Below, piece by piece: positions 1 through 13,162 of a stretch of 64,000 bases of DNA. Source of the stretch: Botrytis cinerea B05.10 (lineage: Eukaryota; Ascomycota; Leotiomycetes; Helotiales; Sclerotiniaceae); assembly GCF_000143535.2 (NCBI RefSeq), contig NC_037316.1, positions 434,001-498,000 on the forward strand, written 5' to 3'. Below the pieces are notes generated by a model, which was not told where the DNA came from, did not search any database, and was given only the letters and a program-made list of their open reading frames with translations. The position numbers and the translations under genes were made by a program. Every line of letters starts with the position of its first letter. Positions within the stretch are counted from its first letter, which is position 1.

Positions 1-8
1 CTCATATC

Positions 9-2276
9 ATGAGTTATACTTTGAACGATTGTATGGATGTGATCAAGCCTGACCGTTTTCTTAGTACTATACTTAACGACTTAGATGTGATGGGCTATCC
101 TCAAGCTCCACCCATTTCAGCCTCATTCATTAATGATGCCATCATTTGCAATGGAAAGGTATTATTTACCACACATTACGAGGAAAGGCGTCTACTTCGC
201 GTACTCGATACCGCCATTGATAATAGTACATCGCCACCTACCATACTGTATTACCCCAAGACAGTTATTGAGTGGACCCACGACGATGGAGAAGTAACGT
301 GCATCGCGATGCATCTGCATCCACAAGATCATCAAGAGCTTATTATTACCGGTAAGAGGAAGGATGGGGAAATCTTCTTGATGTTCATTAGACGGGGAGA
401 ATTCCACTTACGCGTACCTACCACCTACGAAGGGTGTAGCTATGACCTTCGAGCACTGGCCAGTATTCTTGTTATACCCTCGTCAACTCCTGACAGCTTT
501 ACGTTACTGTGCGGAACACTCACTGGATTGGTTATTTGTTTGGAAATTTCTCAGGTCGGACAAGACTTCCATATCCACAGGTCTTGCTGCGTTAGATTCG
601 GAGGCAGTGTGGCAATTTTGACTCAAGCTGAACATTCGAGCTACTTGTTTGTGAATTGCGACGAGAAGATTTTTAAGATTAATCTAAGTACTCTGAGTAG
701 TGATGGAAACTCCCCAAGGAAGCAGACAACGAGAATGACTATTGGAGCGGATCAAATTTGGCTGGTAGATGCACTGAATACTACCCTACAACAGCCGAAT
801 ATTAATTCCATATTACCACTCGAATCTGAATCAATAGCTGATACCGATCTTCTTCTGATATCATACAATCGACTTCTACTTGCCAGAATGGGGATGAAGC
901 AGAAAACGGTACCTCGCCGCATCCCCATCAGAGGAACACCATATCGAATCATCCATTCGGAAATTCGCAATGCGTTTGTCGTTGGCGCTTCTATAGACGG
1001 TCGAAGTACACTCTACTTTGTAGACCCTGAAACTGGCGAAGATTTATCTGACCCAAGGGTCAAGAAGAACGGGCCACAAACAAGTTTTGTAGCAGGATTG
1101 GGTCGCTTTGATGAGAAAATTCTTTGCATTTATGAGTGGCTGTATTGCCATGGGACTTCCATTTGGAATTTTATTGTCGTATGTACCAGTGGAGGCCGAG
1201 TCGTGATTGTATCAACTAACAATGACGACGCTCCGGGGACACATTCTGGTCGAGCTAAGATATCGTTTTGGCAAACGACTCAATTTAAGAATTTCACTTC
1301 TGTGTATTCAGTTGTTGGAGACTCTGAAGGCTTGTACTACTGTGCGCAAAGCGGCAACGAAGTCAAATTATACTACAGCACGCTGAATAGGGCAGAAAGA
1401 AAGTTTAATGAAAACGTGGCAGAAGCCAAACTACTTTCACCAGCAATTTCACTGTCTTATGATGCTGGAAAGATATATGCTCTCACCAGACATCATTCTC
1501 TACAAATTATAGAGGTCATCAAAACCGATGGAACTGTTCATCTTCGTCATACGCATACTGATCAACTTCAACACGAATCTCTCCACCATATGATTGGCAG
1601 ACCAAATCCTCTTGGAGGATCTGATAGCAGTCAAATTGATCTTGTCTCAGACAGGTCAAAATCTGTTATTGGTTTGTGGGCTAGTTCTGGCTTGAAAGTT
1701 GACACACTCGATACTATATTTGAAGCACAACTACCGGCTTCAGTAGTTCGATTTCGATCTGCAAATTGTCGTCCTGTTTGGGATGCAAGCTGGAAAGTTC
1801 ATAAAGTTGGGGATTTCATCGAGGACCCCACTCGTCTTCATGGTCTTGGTGCGATCTTCAATGATGAAATGAATTCAGAGACCTTGGGATTAGGAATTGA
1901 TGGATCATTATACCATTTCACCACCCTTGATGTCCGAGCATGGCAGTTTCTCAAATATGTTGCCAATCTTGCAGGAAATTCTGGTCTTGTTGGAGGGCGA
2001 CCATTGGATAAATCAGCCGACTTAGAACCAAATCAGAGCCCTGCTAACATGCAAGTTGACGGTGATATTCTGAAGAGGGTTTTAGAAGATCACAAACTCG
2101 AAGAAATGTTTGGGATTGGGCATCGTCAAACGGATGAGAACAGAAGACAGTTTAAGCGGTTTTGTATGCTACTCGAGAGTATGCATGGGGGAAAATTGGA
2201 AACTAATCATGGCCCCAATGTCTATATAGAGCAGGCTTATGACGATTTAGGAGTGTTTTTGAGACCAGTCATTTAA
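9..2276 (+). CDS. DDB1/CPSF-A-like beta-propeller protein (MMS1_N type), 5' partial
   Basis: Open frame of 755 codons that runs to the left edge without a stop, so the ATG at 9 may be internal and the real start probably lies outside the window. The protein is rich in short beta-strand stretches typical of WD40-like propellers. Its C-terminus (about residues 600-755) resembles the CPSF-A/DDB1 C-terminal fold: a GLGIDGSLYHF-like strand, then an all-helical end with VDGDILKRVLEDHKLEEMFG. The MMS1_N/CPSF-A superfamily includes DDB1, SF3B3/Rse1, CPSF160 and Mms1, which act as scaffolds in ubiquitin ligases, splicing or 3' processing. Overall similarity is too diffuse to name which member this is. 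In fungi such divergent members are often annotated only as MMS1_N-domain proteins. Family assignment is moderately sure; function is inferred. Confidence 0.6.
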   Translation: MSYTLNDCMDVIKPDRFLSTILNDLDVMGYPQAPPISASFINDAIICNGKVLFTTHYEERRLLRVLDTAIDNSTSPPTILYYPKTVIEWTHDDGEVTCIAMHLHPQDHQELIITGKRKDGEIFLMFIRRGEFHLRVPTTYEGCSYDLRALASILVIPSSTPDSFTLLCGTLTGLVICLEISQVGQDFHIHRSCCVRFGGSVAILTQAEHSSYLFVNCDEKIFKINLSTLSSDGNSPRKQTTRMTIGADQIWLVDALNTTLQQPNINSILPLESESIADTDLLLISYNRLLLARMGMKQKTVPRRIPIRGTPYRIIHSEIRNAFVVGASIDGRSTLYFVDPETGEDLSDPRVKKNGPQTSFVAGLGRFDEKILCIYEWLYCHGTSIWNFIVVCTSGGRVVIVSTNNDDAPGTHSGRAKISFWQTTQFKNFTSVYSVVGDSEGLYYCAQSGNEVKLYYSTLNRAERKFNENVAEAKLLSPAISLSYDAGKIYALTRHHSLQIIEVIKTDGTVHLRHTHTDQLQHESLHHMIGRPNPLGGSDSSQIDLVSDRSKSVIGLWASSGLKVDTLDTIFEAQLPASVVRFRSANCRPVWDASWKVHKVGDFIEDPTRLHGLGAIFNDEMNSETLGLGIDGSLYHFTTLDVRAWQFLKYVANLAGNSGLVGGRPLDKSADLEPNQSPANMQVDGDILKRVLEDHKLEEMFGIGHRQTDENRRQFKRFCMLLESMHGGKLETNHGPNVYIEQAYDDLGVFLRPVI

Positions 2277-3024
2277 TAGTTTCATGAGGCTCAATAGTTT
2301 TTAGATATTCTGGATCACAAGAACTAATCATTTCGATAGTCCATGTACTTTGAATCAAAATAAGAGACCATACCCCCTAGATATTTCCAGAGCTTATAAT
2401 GGAGTATGAAGGAGACTAGACCTGTCGGCATGATTGATTATAGATTGAGGTGAAAAAAAGATTCAAGCGCCCAAAATGAGATTAATTATTATAGAAGAAA
2501 ACCCCAGATCCATTCGGTTCGTAATCAAAAATAAAACACCAAGAACTCAACAATGTTATCCTGAAGAGTACAAAGAAAACGGTTCAGGAGTGAGACAGAG
2601 ATATAGAATGAAGTGAAAGAATTCCAAGGAGGGGGTGAACTCGTTTAAATCCCTGCCTAGTGTGGATTTGAACGCAAATCAGTTAAACCACCGAACGCAC
2701 ATTCAAGATTAAAATGCCCCGCGCATACCTCAAAATCTTCAATCCCACTCGAAATAACATTCACACATTCGCGCTACAGTGAATCTCGAAAGTTATTCAA
2801 CTACCATCTTTTTTGGCACTCTTTCACTAGATTGTCAAATTAACATTCATTGAACAGCTGTCACTTATCTTTGAAAGGCTAGCTGATTTGTTTGGGATCG
2901 TCTCGAATCAAATCCTCGATCTAAACGACCTCGATTTTTGATTTCGCCACGTAATTCTTACTATAATAACGCAAACTTTCCCACCTTTTCGTTCTTGAAA
3001 TCAACGACAACTTCAAACACCAAG
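2277..3024. other. intergenic: 3' flank of the propeller gene and eIF5B promoter/5' UTR
   Basis: AT-rich, without a supported ORF. A pyrimidine-containing leader runs up to the eIF5B ATG at 3025. A short tRNA B-box-like string near 2665-2685 was examined and rejected. Confidence 0.6.
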
Positions 3025-6000
3025 ATGGCACCCAAGAAGAAGAACAACAAGAAGCAGAACGATGACTGGGAGGCGGAGTTAGGAGAGACCGTTGAACCTG
3101 TCAAGGCAACGGAACCCGATGCCAACGCGGCAGAGGCTGATCCTGAGGAGGAATTTCCTGCAGGAGGTCTCATGGCTATGATGCGCAAGAAGCAAAAGAA
3201 AGGCAAAAAGGGAAAGCAAATGGAAGATTTTGTTGAGGGAGAGGACCCACCAGCCGCCGATGAGCAACCTCAGGATGATTTCGCCGACAAAGCTCCCGTT
3301 GAAGCTTCAATAGACGATGAATTTGCCTTGCCAGAGAAGAAGGGAAAGGGAAAGAATGCGCAAGCTAAGTCCGCAAAGAATGACGATGCAGGAGATGACG
3401 ATATGGGTGCGGATGGAAAAATGCTCACAAAAGCGCAAAAAGAAAAGTTAAAGAAGGAGAGAGAAAAGCAGAGGAAAAAGGAACAAGTACGTGAAATTAT
3501 TGATTCAGGGTTCTTTGAGAATGTTGCTAATTGTACACTTTGTAGGCGGCTTTGAAAAAGAAGACCACTCCAGGTGGAAAATCTGCTGAACCTGAGAAGC
3601 CAGTTGAGGAAGAGAAACCCGTCGAGGTCGCACCAACTCCTGCTCCAGGTGGAAAAGGCAAAAAGATTCCAGCTGCTCTTGCAAAGCTACAAAAACAACA
3701 AGAGGAATTGAGAAAGCGGGAGGCTGAAAGAGCTGCTGCCATTGCAGCTGAGAAGGCTCGAATCGAAGAAGAGGAACGCCGAGAAGCTGAAGAGGAGAAG
3801 AAGCGTGAAGAGGCCAGAGCCTTGCGAAAACAAAAGGAGAAGGAGAAGATTGAACAACAAAAGAGAGAGGGTACCTATCTCACCAAGGCTCAACGAGAAG
3901 AGAAATTGCGAAATGAAATGAAACTAAAGCAAATGATCGATGCCGGTGTAAAGGTTGGAGGCGGAGAAGGCGGAGAAAAGAAAAAGGTTGTTTATGGCAA
4001 CAAAAAGAAGGGTGGAAAGAAGAATCCCGCTGAAATCAAGGCGGACGAAGAGAAAGCCCTTGCCGAAGCCGCCGAACGCGCAAAGAAGGAAGCCGAGAGA
4101 ATTGCTGCAGAGGCTGCAGCTAAAGCAGAAAAAGAAGCTGCTGAACAAGCCGCCAAGCAAAGCAAAGACGAGAGTGAGCTAGAAGACTGGGAGGCAGCTG
4201 CTGACGAAGAAGATGAGGATGTCAAGGATAGCTGGGATGCGGATTCTGACGAAGAAGGGGAGAAGAAGGCTGTCTCTTCCTTGCCGGTTAGGAAGAAGGA
4301 GGAAGAAGATTCTGAATCTGAATCTGATTCAGAAGACGACGATTCTTCCGAAGACGAAGAAGCCACAGCGAGAGAATTGGCTGAACTCAAAAGAAAGAAC
4401 GAAGCCGCGGAAAGAAAACGAAAGGCACACGAAGCAGCATTGGCGGCTAGATCAAAGGATAACTTGCGATCCCCTATTTGCTGTATTCTTGGACACGTCG
4501 ATACTGGAAAAACGAAGCTCTTGGACAAGATTCGACAAACAAACGTGCAGGAAGGAGAAGCTGGAGGTATTACGCAACAAATTGGTGCGACTTACTTCCC
4601 AGTCGAGGCTATCAGGAAGAAGATTGCAGTAGTGAACAGAGATGAGAGCTTCGATCTCAAGGTTCCTGGTCTCTTGGTAATCGATACACCTGGTCACGAG
4701 TCTTTCTCTAATTTGCGTTCTCGTGGTTCATCCCTTTGTAACATTGCCATTCTTGTCGTCGATATTATGCACGGTCTTGAGCCTCAGACTTTGGAATCGA
4801 TGAAACTTCTTCGGGATAGAAAGACACCTTTCATTGTTGCTCTCAACAAAATTGATCGTCTATATGGTTGGAAGAAGGTTGATAACAACGGATTCCAAGA
4901 GAGTTTGGCACTTCAAAACAAGGGTGTACAAAACGAATTCGCAAAGCGTCTCGCAGATACAAAAGTTGCTTTTGCCGAACAAGGATTTAACGCTGAAGTC
5001 TTCTACGAGAACAAATCTATGGCCAAGAATGTTTCCTTGGTTCCTACATCAGCTCACACTGGTGAGGGTATTCCAGATATGCTCAAGTTGATTCTTCAAC
5101 TCACCCAAGAGCGTATGGTCGGTGCTTTAATGTACCTTTCAGAAGTTCAATGTACTGTCCTCGAAGTCAAGGCTATCGAAGGTTTCGGTATGACTATCGA
5201 TGTCATTCTATCCAACGGTATCCTTCGAGAAGGTGATCGTATTGTAGTATGTGGTGTAGATGGAGCTATTACCACAAATATTCGAGCACTCTTGACACCT
5301 GCCGAGATGAAAGAACTTCGTCTTAAATCCCAATATGTCCACAACAAGGAGGTCAAGGCTGCTCTCGGTGTCAAGATCTCTGCACCTGGTCTCGAAGGCG
5401 CTATTGCAGGTTCAAGATTGATGGTTGTTGGCCCTGACGATGACGAGTCAGATGTCGAGGCTGAAGTTGAGTCCGATCTCGGTGCACTCTTTAGCCGTGT
5501 TGAGAAATCTGGACGTGGTGTTACCGTTCAAGCATCTACTCTTGGATCTTTGGAAGCTCTTCTTGATTTCTTGAAGGTATCTAAGATTCCTGTTGCCAAC
5601 GTCGGCATTGGTCCAGTCTTCAGGAGAGATGTAATGAATTGTGGTACCATGCTTGAGAAGCAAAAGGAATACGCAGTCATGTTGTGTTTCGATGTTAAGA
5701 TCGACAAGGAGGCTCAACAATACGCGGACGATCAAGGCATCAAGATCTTTACTGCAGACATTATCTATCATCTTTTCGATTCCTTCACCAAGCACATGCA
5801 GGTTATTGCTGAGGCAAAGAAGGAAGCTTCCAAGCTTTTGGCTGTCTTCCCTTGCGTTCTTAAGCCCGTAGCTGTCTTCAACAAAACCGGCCCTATTGTC
5901 ATTGGTGTTGATGTTGTCGAAGGAAATCTTAGATTGCACACCCCTATAGCTGCTGTCAAACAAAACTCGGTTACTGGTAGCAAAGAGATCGTGGGTATTG

Positions 6001-6254
6001 GAAGAGTCACATCCATTGAACGTGATCACAAGCAACTCGAAAAGTGCAAGAGGGGAGAACCTTCCGTTGCTATCAAAATCGAAATGGGCAGTTCACAACC
6101 GACATATGGTAGACACTTGGAGGAGGCTGATACATTGTACTCATTGATTAGCAGAAAGAGTATCGATACACTGAAGGAGTTCTACAGAGATGAAGTCAAG
6201 AAGGATGAGTGGGCACTGATTTTGAAGTTGAAGCCACTTTTCGATATTTCTTGA
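3025..6254 (+). CDS. FUN12: eukaryotic translation initiation factor 5B (eIF5B, GTPase)
   Basis: Two exons, 3025-3486 and 3546-6254; the intron (3487-3545, GTACGT...TAG) is phase 0. Protein 1056 aa, against about 1000 in yeast. eIF5B is the GTPase that joins the 60S subunit to the 48S complex and positions initiator tRNA in the cytosol. The N-terminal ~450 residues are highly charged Lys/Glu/Ala-rich coiled coil with acidic Ser/Glu patches, as in the family. GTPase motifs follow in order: G1 GHVDTGKT (about residue 470), switch I around [13 protein letters not shown]3 DTPGHESF, G4 NKID and a SAHTGEG G5. Beta-barrel domain II, the alpha/beta/alpha domain III and domain IV follow to the C-terminus. 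The start is the first ATG of the open frame (context CACCAAGATGG). Very secure. Confidence 0.97.
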
Positions 6255-7043
6255 GTAGATTAATGGTAGATGGTGGAAAGGATATTTGTATGTATTATGC
6301 TTGAGCCATTTACAATTTGCCCCTCAATGTACATGATTTACTGAAAAGTCAAATGATTATACCCTTTTGTTCGATTTGCAATAGTGATACATTTACAAGA
6401 TACAATATATGTTTCCCACAACCGAGGAGCAATGAGGGTTGCCAGAGAGAGATATCATGTGATATAAAGGAGTTTGCATGTATTGTGAATGAGATTCTTG
6501 GGAGTTTGATATTTTGTGTTTTTGTATGTAGGTAATGGGAAAGGGCAGGTGAATATGAGATGGAAAATTGGAAGGGAGAAAGAGTTTCAGATATGTGTGT
6601 TAAGGGGTTGGAGGGTATAAATATGGTATATGGTGTATGGTGTGGATGCATATGCTGCTCGATTCCGGGCATTGGGTGACAACTGTCTGAATGTGTGCTA
6701 CAAGGTTATATCCTCAACGACTGAATGAATGAAGATGAATAGATACTCATCTAGAGACTATGTGTACCTTGGGTGAAGTGATAGAACGATTCTTCGATAT
6801 GTGACTTTGGTTATTTGTAATTGAGAACGTCTGGACTTTTGCATGCATACGCCTGGCCGGCCTCCAGAACAGGGGGAGCTTTTCGGACCCTCATTAAAAA
6901 ACGCTAGCAAGGTATAAATCCACTAATCCGGTTTTAGAACTGATAGTCTTACCGCCTCATGGCAGAATTTAATTTTTGGTCAAGTTTTTAGACAGAGCTC
7001 TTCAAATTTTACAATTTCTGCAACCATCACGCTTTAATTCGAA
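6255..7043. other. intergenic between eIF5B and POL5
   Basis: AT-rich 3' flank of eIF5B followed by the POL5 promoter. Small frames are present on both strands but have no recognisable protein, and I see no RNA gene. Confidence 0.6.
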
Positions 7044-10000
7044 ATGGGTAGCAAAAGGAAGCGTTCAGCTCAAGATGCTGCAGTTGCAGCTCCTGCTGCC
7101 AAAAAGCAACAAAAAACATCCAAGCCAACGACCAAGAAGCCCGTGGAAACTCCTGTTCCTCTCGATACATCTCCATTTGTCAACAACCCAAGAGGGGACG
7201 ATTTGAAGCGTGAAGTCAGTCTTTACGATATGCTTAGTAGTGAGGATGATTCGCAACGACTTGATGCCGCCAATGCTATTGTGTCTGGATTGTTAGGCGG
7301 AGATGGAGTCGAAGAATCGACATTACAAAAGCACTTGGAGAGAAGATTGTTTCGGGGACTTGCAAGTGGCAGGAAGGGTGCGCGATTGGGCTTTAGCATT
7401 GTACTTTCGGAGTTGTTGGCTCAACTTTTTGGTTCGGCGAATCTAAGTGCGACAAAATATCCTGGATTGACCTTCGATAACGTCTTCGAATTTTTAATCC
7501 TCAAAACAAAACCCGAGGGCGATCTGAGCGGACAGGAACAGAAAGACCATGCTCTTGGATTGTTATTTGGACTGCAATGCTTTGTCAGGTCCAAGATTCT
7601 TTTCTCAATCAATGGGAAATGGGAATTGGTTCTTGATAAGCTATTGGATTTATCCAGCAAAAAATCCTGGACTCGGGAGGAATGCGGTTGGGTAATCATG
7701 GAAGCTTTGGAGCAGATGAACCAAGATCAGGCAGAATCTACTTTGAAGAAATTGTGCGATGTTGGATTGGGACTCTCACCAGAAGGTGTTGGTATCTGGC
7801 TCAGAGCAAGGGACAAGTTTCCGAAAATGAAGTTTCCAAGCAATCCTTGGGGGCAGAGTGGTAACCCATTGGAGCATCTCAACTCCCTTGCAAAAGCACT
7901 CAAGGAGAGTTCTTCTAGCGAGGAAACTTCGAGCAAAGGACAACAAGCCAAGCAAACTGGAACATGGAATGCGAAGTTACATTTTGTTTGGGACATTGTC
8001 TTAAGTCAATATGTTAAAGCAGCTAATAGCAAGGCCAAGAACATTATGTCTGAATTCGACAAATTCTGGAAGGTCACTGTTGATGGTACGTTATTTCTAT
8101 TTTATATCTTGACCTATTGTTGACTATTCGCTAGAAAATCTGTTTTCTGCATCTGCATCAAGAGAGCGTAAATTCTGGGGCTTCCTGGTCTTTCAAAGAA
8201 TGATTCAAAGCCATATTTCGTGTACAAAACTCATCACTAGTATCTTCAGTCACAACCTCGTCCGTTGCCTCATCAATCATGTTCAGGAAAAAGATCGTTT
8301 CCTCAATCGGGCCGCCGACAAGTCGCTAAAGGTTCTTACACACGCAGTGGAAGAGAATCCTGAAGCATTGGTTGTTGTCCTTCAAGGATTGATTGACGGC
8401 AACGGCGCATACAGTTTCGACCGGGTCACAAAGACAAAAACGATAGAAAAACTGTTGAGTATGGTTGATGACACAAATGGCGAGGCCGTTCTCGATGTTC
8501 TCACTTCTCCTGTCTTGGTTGTACCAAGCTCGGAAATCAATGACGCCGAAAAACGTCGACAAATGTTCGGAGACTATGTTTTAACCGCAATTCGACATGT
8601 TGATCTCACAGAAGCGTCACAAAACTCAAGTTGGATCAAAACCGCTGCGTTACCTCAGCTTGCCTCATTAGCATACTCGAATAACTCAGAAGCCAAACCT
8701 CCCATTTCCGAAGGAACCCGTACATTAATCAGAAACCGGTTGACATCGGCATTTACTCATCTATTGTCTAACATGGATGGCTATCATTACCCCTGCGATT
8801 TAGTTATTTCATGCACTCCTGATGCAGTCGCCATGGACGGACTCATCACTGGTGCTAAAGATGCCGCATTCACAACATTACAGAAACTCATGAAGAAAGC
8901 AAAGAAAGGAGGGAAGGATAAGGCAACTTTCCAAACTTTGTCATTGTTATATGCTTTAGTAATCTTCCAATTGTATAATGGAGACGTTGAAGCTGTGTCC
9001 ATCTTGGATGAGTTGAAGTTATGTTACGATAACTTAATCAAACACAAATCGATAGAGGACTCGGAAGTTGCACCTTTCGAGGTTCTTGTGGAGCTCTTAT
9101 TGTCATTCCTTTCTAGGCCATCCGCTCTTCTCCGAAAAGTCACTCAACATGTCTTCACTGCATTCATGGGTGAGATGACCGAAGGTGGATTAAAACTGAT
9201 GACAGATGTACTGGAAACTAGCGAAAACATGAGAGGGCAACAGGAAATGTTTGATGAGAACCCAGATGATGAGGACGCGATGGATGTTGATGAAGAAGAT
9301 GACGAAATGGATTCGGATGTCGAAGTCGTTGACATGAATGGCGAGGAAGGTCACTTAAATGCACATCTTGCAGAGGAAGAGGAAGAGAGCGATGAGGAAG
9401 ATAATGAACAGGAATCGGAAGACGATGGAGATGAGGAAGATGATGAAGCTAACAAAGAGCTCAATGACGCATTAGCAAAGATCCTCGGCACATCATCATT
9501 AGATCAAAATGAAGAAGACGAAGACGGCGATAGCGACTCCGATATGACTGATTCGGGGATGGATGCTCTAACTCCAAAACTAGAGGAGGTTCTCGGAAGA
9601 ATGCAAAAGAAGGGGCCAAGTAAGAAACAAGAACAAAAGGACGCCAAGGAAAACATGGTCAACTTCAAGAGCAGAGTTTTGGATCTTCTTGATATATATG
9701 CCAAGAAGCAAGCGTCTGATCCCTTGGCTGCAGAAATTCTATTACCTTTGTTACGATTGATCCGTTCTACCAAAGCCAAACACTTGAGTGATAAGGCATT
9801 CTCAATAATTCAAGCTTTCGCAAAGTCCAAGTCGAAGGCATCGTCTTCGGAAGCCGAAGTAGAGATTAATGTTAAGGCACAAATCGCATTGATCAAGGGT
9901 TTTCATGAAGAAGTACTCAAGGACCAGTCTAAGGTCTTCGCCAAAGCTGCCAGCATAGCTAGTTTATCTTTGGCCTCTGGTATATATAGAGCGGACAAGA

Positions 10001-10158
10001 GTCAGTTTGAGAAGATTGGAAAGGTTTACTTGCAAACGATGACAAAATGCGATGTCGAAGGTGTGAAGATTCAGGCTAGTTTTGTAAGCGATTGGGTTAA
10101 TTGGTGGCAAAGTCATATTGCCCAAGCTACGGCAGGGAGTGCTGCGAAGGAGGAGTAG
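7044..10158 (+). CDS. POL5: DNA polymerase phi / POL5-MYBBP1A family ribosome-biogenesis protein
   Basis: Two exons, 7044-8085 and 8135-10158, with a 49-nt intron (GTACGT...TAG, phase 1). Protein 1021 aa. The junction restores the family-typical stretch ENLFSASASRERKFWGF. Pol5 is a nucleolar HEAT-repeat protein needed for rRNA production and large-subunit assembly; despite its name it is not a real B-family polymerase in function. Visible features: a basic Lys-rich N-terminus (KRKRS, nuclear/nucleolar targeting), long alpha-helical repeats, and a strongly acidic Asp/Glu tract around residues 690-790 (encoded near 9260-9540), typical of the family. A helical C-terminus follows. Assignment is strong from the N-terminal and junction motifs. 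Confidence 0.92.
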
Positions 10159-10726
10159 AGGCAGACTAGGGGAATTCGAGTGTACATGTAAAGATACCAA
10201 TGAACCAAAAGTTTTAGCAGTTATGACAGAAGATACAGAGGGCTGTTATTTGAGTTTCAACAGGGGATTCCTTTCCGGCGAGCACAAAGATTGCTACCTT
10301 TAGGGTATTTGATTTACTTCTACTAATCTTTGAGACTTAGAGGAATACAGTCAAACAGATGTTCATTTCTATGAAAACATCAAAATGAATCTGTCTTTTC
10401 GTCGAAGCGTAAACGTTATCCTGATAGAAAGCAGTGTGTACATGAAAGAAAGGAATGTGCATACAAATCATTATGGATCTTACCAAGCACGAATCAGATA
10501 CTGATTATATCATAGAGGCCGGGGTCCCTGAGATCCTTGTTCGTAGGAAGAAACCTAGACGCTATGGAGCTGTCCACCCACATCCGCCCAACCCCTCTTC
10601 ATTCAAAACTGCGCCGTATTAAGATTTCTTCATCCGTCTTCATTCTCGTTATCTACTAAGTAACACCTCATCTATTCCCACAAAATCTGAAAATCTTGTC
10701 CATAAATCTACGAGATTTTCAAAGGC
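10159..10726. other. intergenic: POL5 3' flank and HET-gene promoter
   Basis: No supported gene. The last ~120 bp before the HET ATG are pyrimidine-rich, as in many fungal promoters and leaders. Confidence 0.55.
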
Positions 10727-13162
10727 ATGGCTAGCGACAACCTGGAACTACCTGGTCTCTCCGAACCCTTTGAAGAGAATGAAACCACAACCCTTTGTGA
10801 GCTTTGCAATGGCATAATTTCTCACCATACAGGAATTGGAAGTGAAATTACGGTTACGCCAGAGTTCAAATTGTCCGAGGAAGAAATACCTACCATGTTG
10901 TTGATATTGAACGGTGCACAAGGAGGCTGTCGTCTATGCGCTGTGGTTTGGAGAGTATTTAGGGATGGGGGGACTTATCAGAACTTCTGTTCAAACAACG
11001 ATACTAATGCGTTGTCCTTGAATGATATTGCAAAGCTTTTCGTTATAAGCTATTTGCATCTTGAACGTTCGAAAGACATTTCTCTAGGCCATTACAAGCT
11101 GTCCTACAAAATAACCTATGAGAAGACAAATTGGGGAGGTAGTGGCACCCTGGTGCTAGTTCTAGACACATTCGAGGGTAAAGCAGATTCCGTTTTGTCA
11201 AATTTTTGAGTTGCACCTTCAAGGGTAGACATGGAGAGTTTAAGCATATCTACTAAAATCTCGATACAGGTTCCCAAGACTTCCATAAAGCGTCAGAGTC
11301 TCACACAGATACCAATTATCTTTCTGAAGAGAGGTGGAGGAAATTCTGTTATTCGTCAATCAGAATGTGTCAAAGAACTCACGAAATATGCAATTCTGCA
11401 CCAATATCTGACAAGGCTTCGCGTTGCTTACCCACACGTCTCATTGACGTCAAAGAAGATCCTCCAAAGTTAATCTTGTCATCCAGCGCAGAACCTGCAA
11501 GTTCATACGCGGTTCTAAGTCACTGCTGGGGCAGAGCACCGATCCTTACTTTGACGACGAAGAATTTGGAAGCTTTTCAACAAGGATTGCCCATTTCTCA
11601 GTTAAGTAAAACCTTTCGAGATACCGTCGATGTAGGAAAAAGACTATTACGAGACTTCAATGTAAGATATATTTGGATTGATAGTCTATGCATCATTCAG
11701 GATTCTAAATCAGATTGGGAGAATGAAGCACCAAAAATGTCCCAGGTTTATGGGAACGCCTTTTGCTGCATCGCAGCCACTTCTGCCACCGATGGATCGA
11801 AGGGTCTTTTCTCCCCAAGGAACTCCATGGTGGAAGAAGTAATTCGTATAAATATTAATAGATCAAGATATCCATATCTGCCAAGCCCAGTAAGCATAAC
11901 AATCCTCAACAAGGACAAGTGGCTTCAGTTCATTCGAGAGGCACCCTTAAACCAGCGTGGTTGGGTTGTGCAAGAAAGGGCTCTTACCAAAAGAGCATTG
12001 CAGTTTTTTGATGGTGAAGTAATGTGGAAATGTCAACAAAGAATGGCATCAGAGACATTTTCTGCCATAAAATCTGGTTTAAAGATACCCGATGATCGCC
12101 TTCTATTTCCTCAGTCTCTTACAGCAAACTTCAATTTCCGGGAATTCTGGAATCAACTCTTACGGATGTATAGCAAGACTATCCTTACGTATCCAGATGA
12201 TATACTCATGGCAATAGCTGGTGTGGCACGCCAATTTGGGGAATACCTACCGACCAACAACAAGGCATATCTCGCCGGAATGTGGTCATTCGAACTTGAG
12301 AGGCAATTGGGATGGCGAACAACCTCACCTGGCTCTAAATTCGATCTCGATCGTCGAGGATCCCCTAGCTCTAATGTGGCGCCATCTTGGAGTGTGAGCG
12401 CAATTAGTTCCTTGATTTCATAATTCCTGATAGAAGTTTCTTTTCCTCTGCTTTGTTCTTCGATTTCTCCTTGCAAATAGCCCACAAACATAATCATTCT
12501 TCCAGGTATCTCCATGGTAGGCATTTGCTGACGCTCCTGTGGTCCAGTGGGCTTCATCAACAGGCAGGTTAATCTCGACTGCATGGAAAACCAGCTCATA
12601 TGAAGATAGTGTTTCTTCTGTGCCCTGGTATGACTGGACTCCGGCAGAATACAAACGTCACATGATTACGGATCTAAGTCAGGTTCAACCTCCTCAATTC
12701 ACCATAATCGATGTCGGAACCACTCTTTCTACCAAAGACCCATTCGGATCCGTTACTTCGGGCTTTCTTCAACTTCGTGGTCAGTTGAAGGTTGGGCGTC
12801 ACTCTTTTACATTGTCTAGAGATAATCTAGCAACCTGGAATAATAAAAATCTTCACTACATCCAGGTACTCGGCAGATCCTACCTGTCCCCGGTAGTTTT
12901 TGACCGTTTGCAGTCTGATGACGAGCTAAGAGAGATTAGAGAAGGGATGTTGTTCGTTTTCCCCTTGCATTTCAAAACTATCCGGAATTCCCGTGCTCTT
13001 ATTCTGAAGCCAAGCAGTGTTCGAAAAAGCTTAGTGAGGGTGGGCTGTCTATTGCAGATTCCAAACATTATTGACGTTGATTCGGAGAGTGATAAATTGA
13101 TTGGGGAGGAATTTTATGAGGAATACCATGGGAATGGAGAATACACTATACGTATTATATGA
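10727..13162 (+). CDS. HET-domain (heterokaryon incompatibility-type) protein
   Basis: Three exons: 10727-11177, 11270-12393 and 12548-13162, giving 729 aa. Intron 1 (GTAAAG, TACTAA branch, CAG) is phase 1. Intron 2 (GTGAGC...CCAG) is phase 0 and restores APSWSWASSTG, a junction typical of HET proteins. HET domains trigger programmed cell death after non-self recognition in filamentous ascomycetes. The N-terminus carries LCELC and GCRLC cysteine pairs. The HET domain proper runs from SSYAVLSHCWG through TFRDTVDVGKRL, YIWIDSLCIIQDS, the DWENEAPKMSQVYGNAFC stretch and IAATSATDGSKGLF. The RGWVVQERAL segment after it is also characteristic. No partner domain (NACHT, ankyrin, WD40) is visible, and the trigger is unknown. 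The gene appears intact, next to a hAT-type element and a cutinase, so the locus looks accessory. Confidence 0.93.

Noticed and set aside
2655..2700. B-box-like GTTCAAATCC on the minus strand before eIF5B
   Set aside because: No matching acceptor or anticodon stem could be drawn.
4213..4632. Long alternate-frame and antisense ORFs over eIF5B and other genes
   Set aside because: Shadows of a conserved coding frame with biased Lys/Glu codons.
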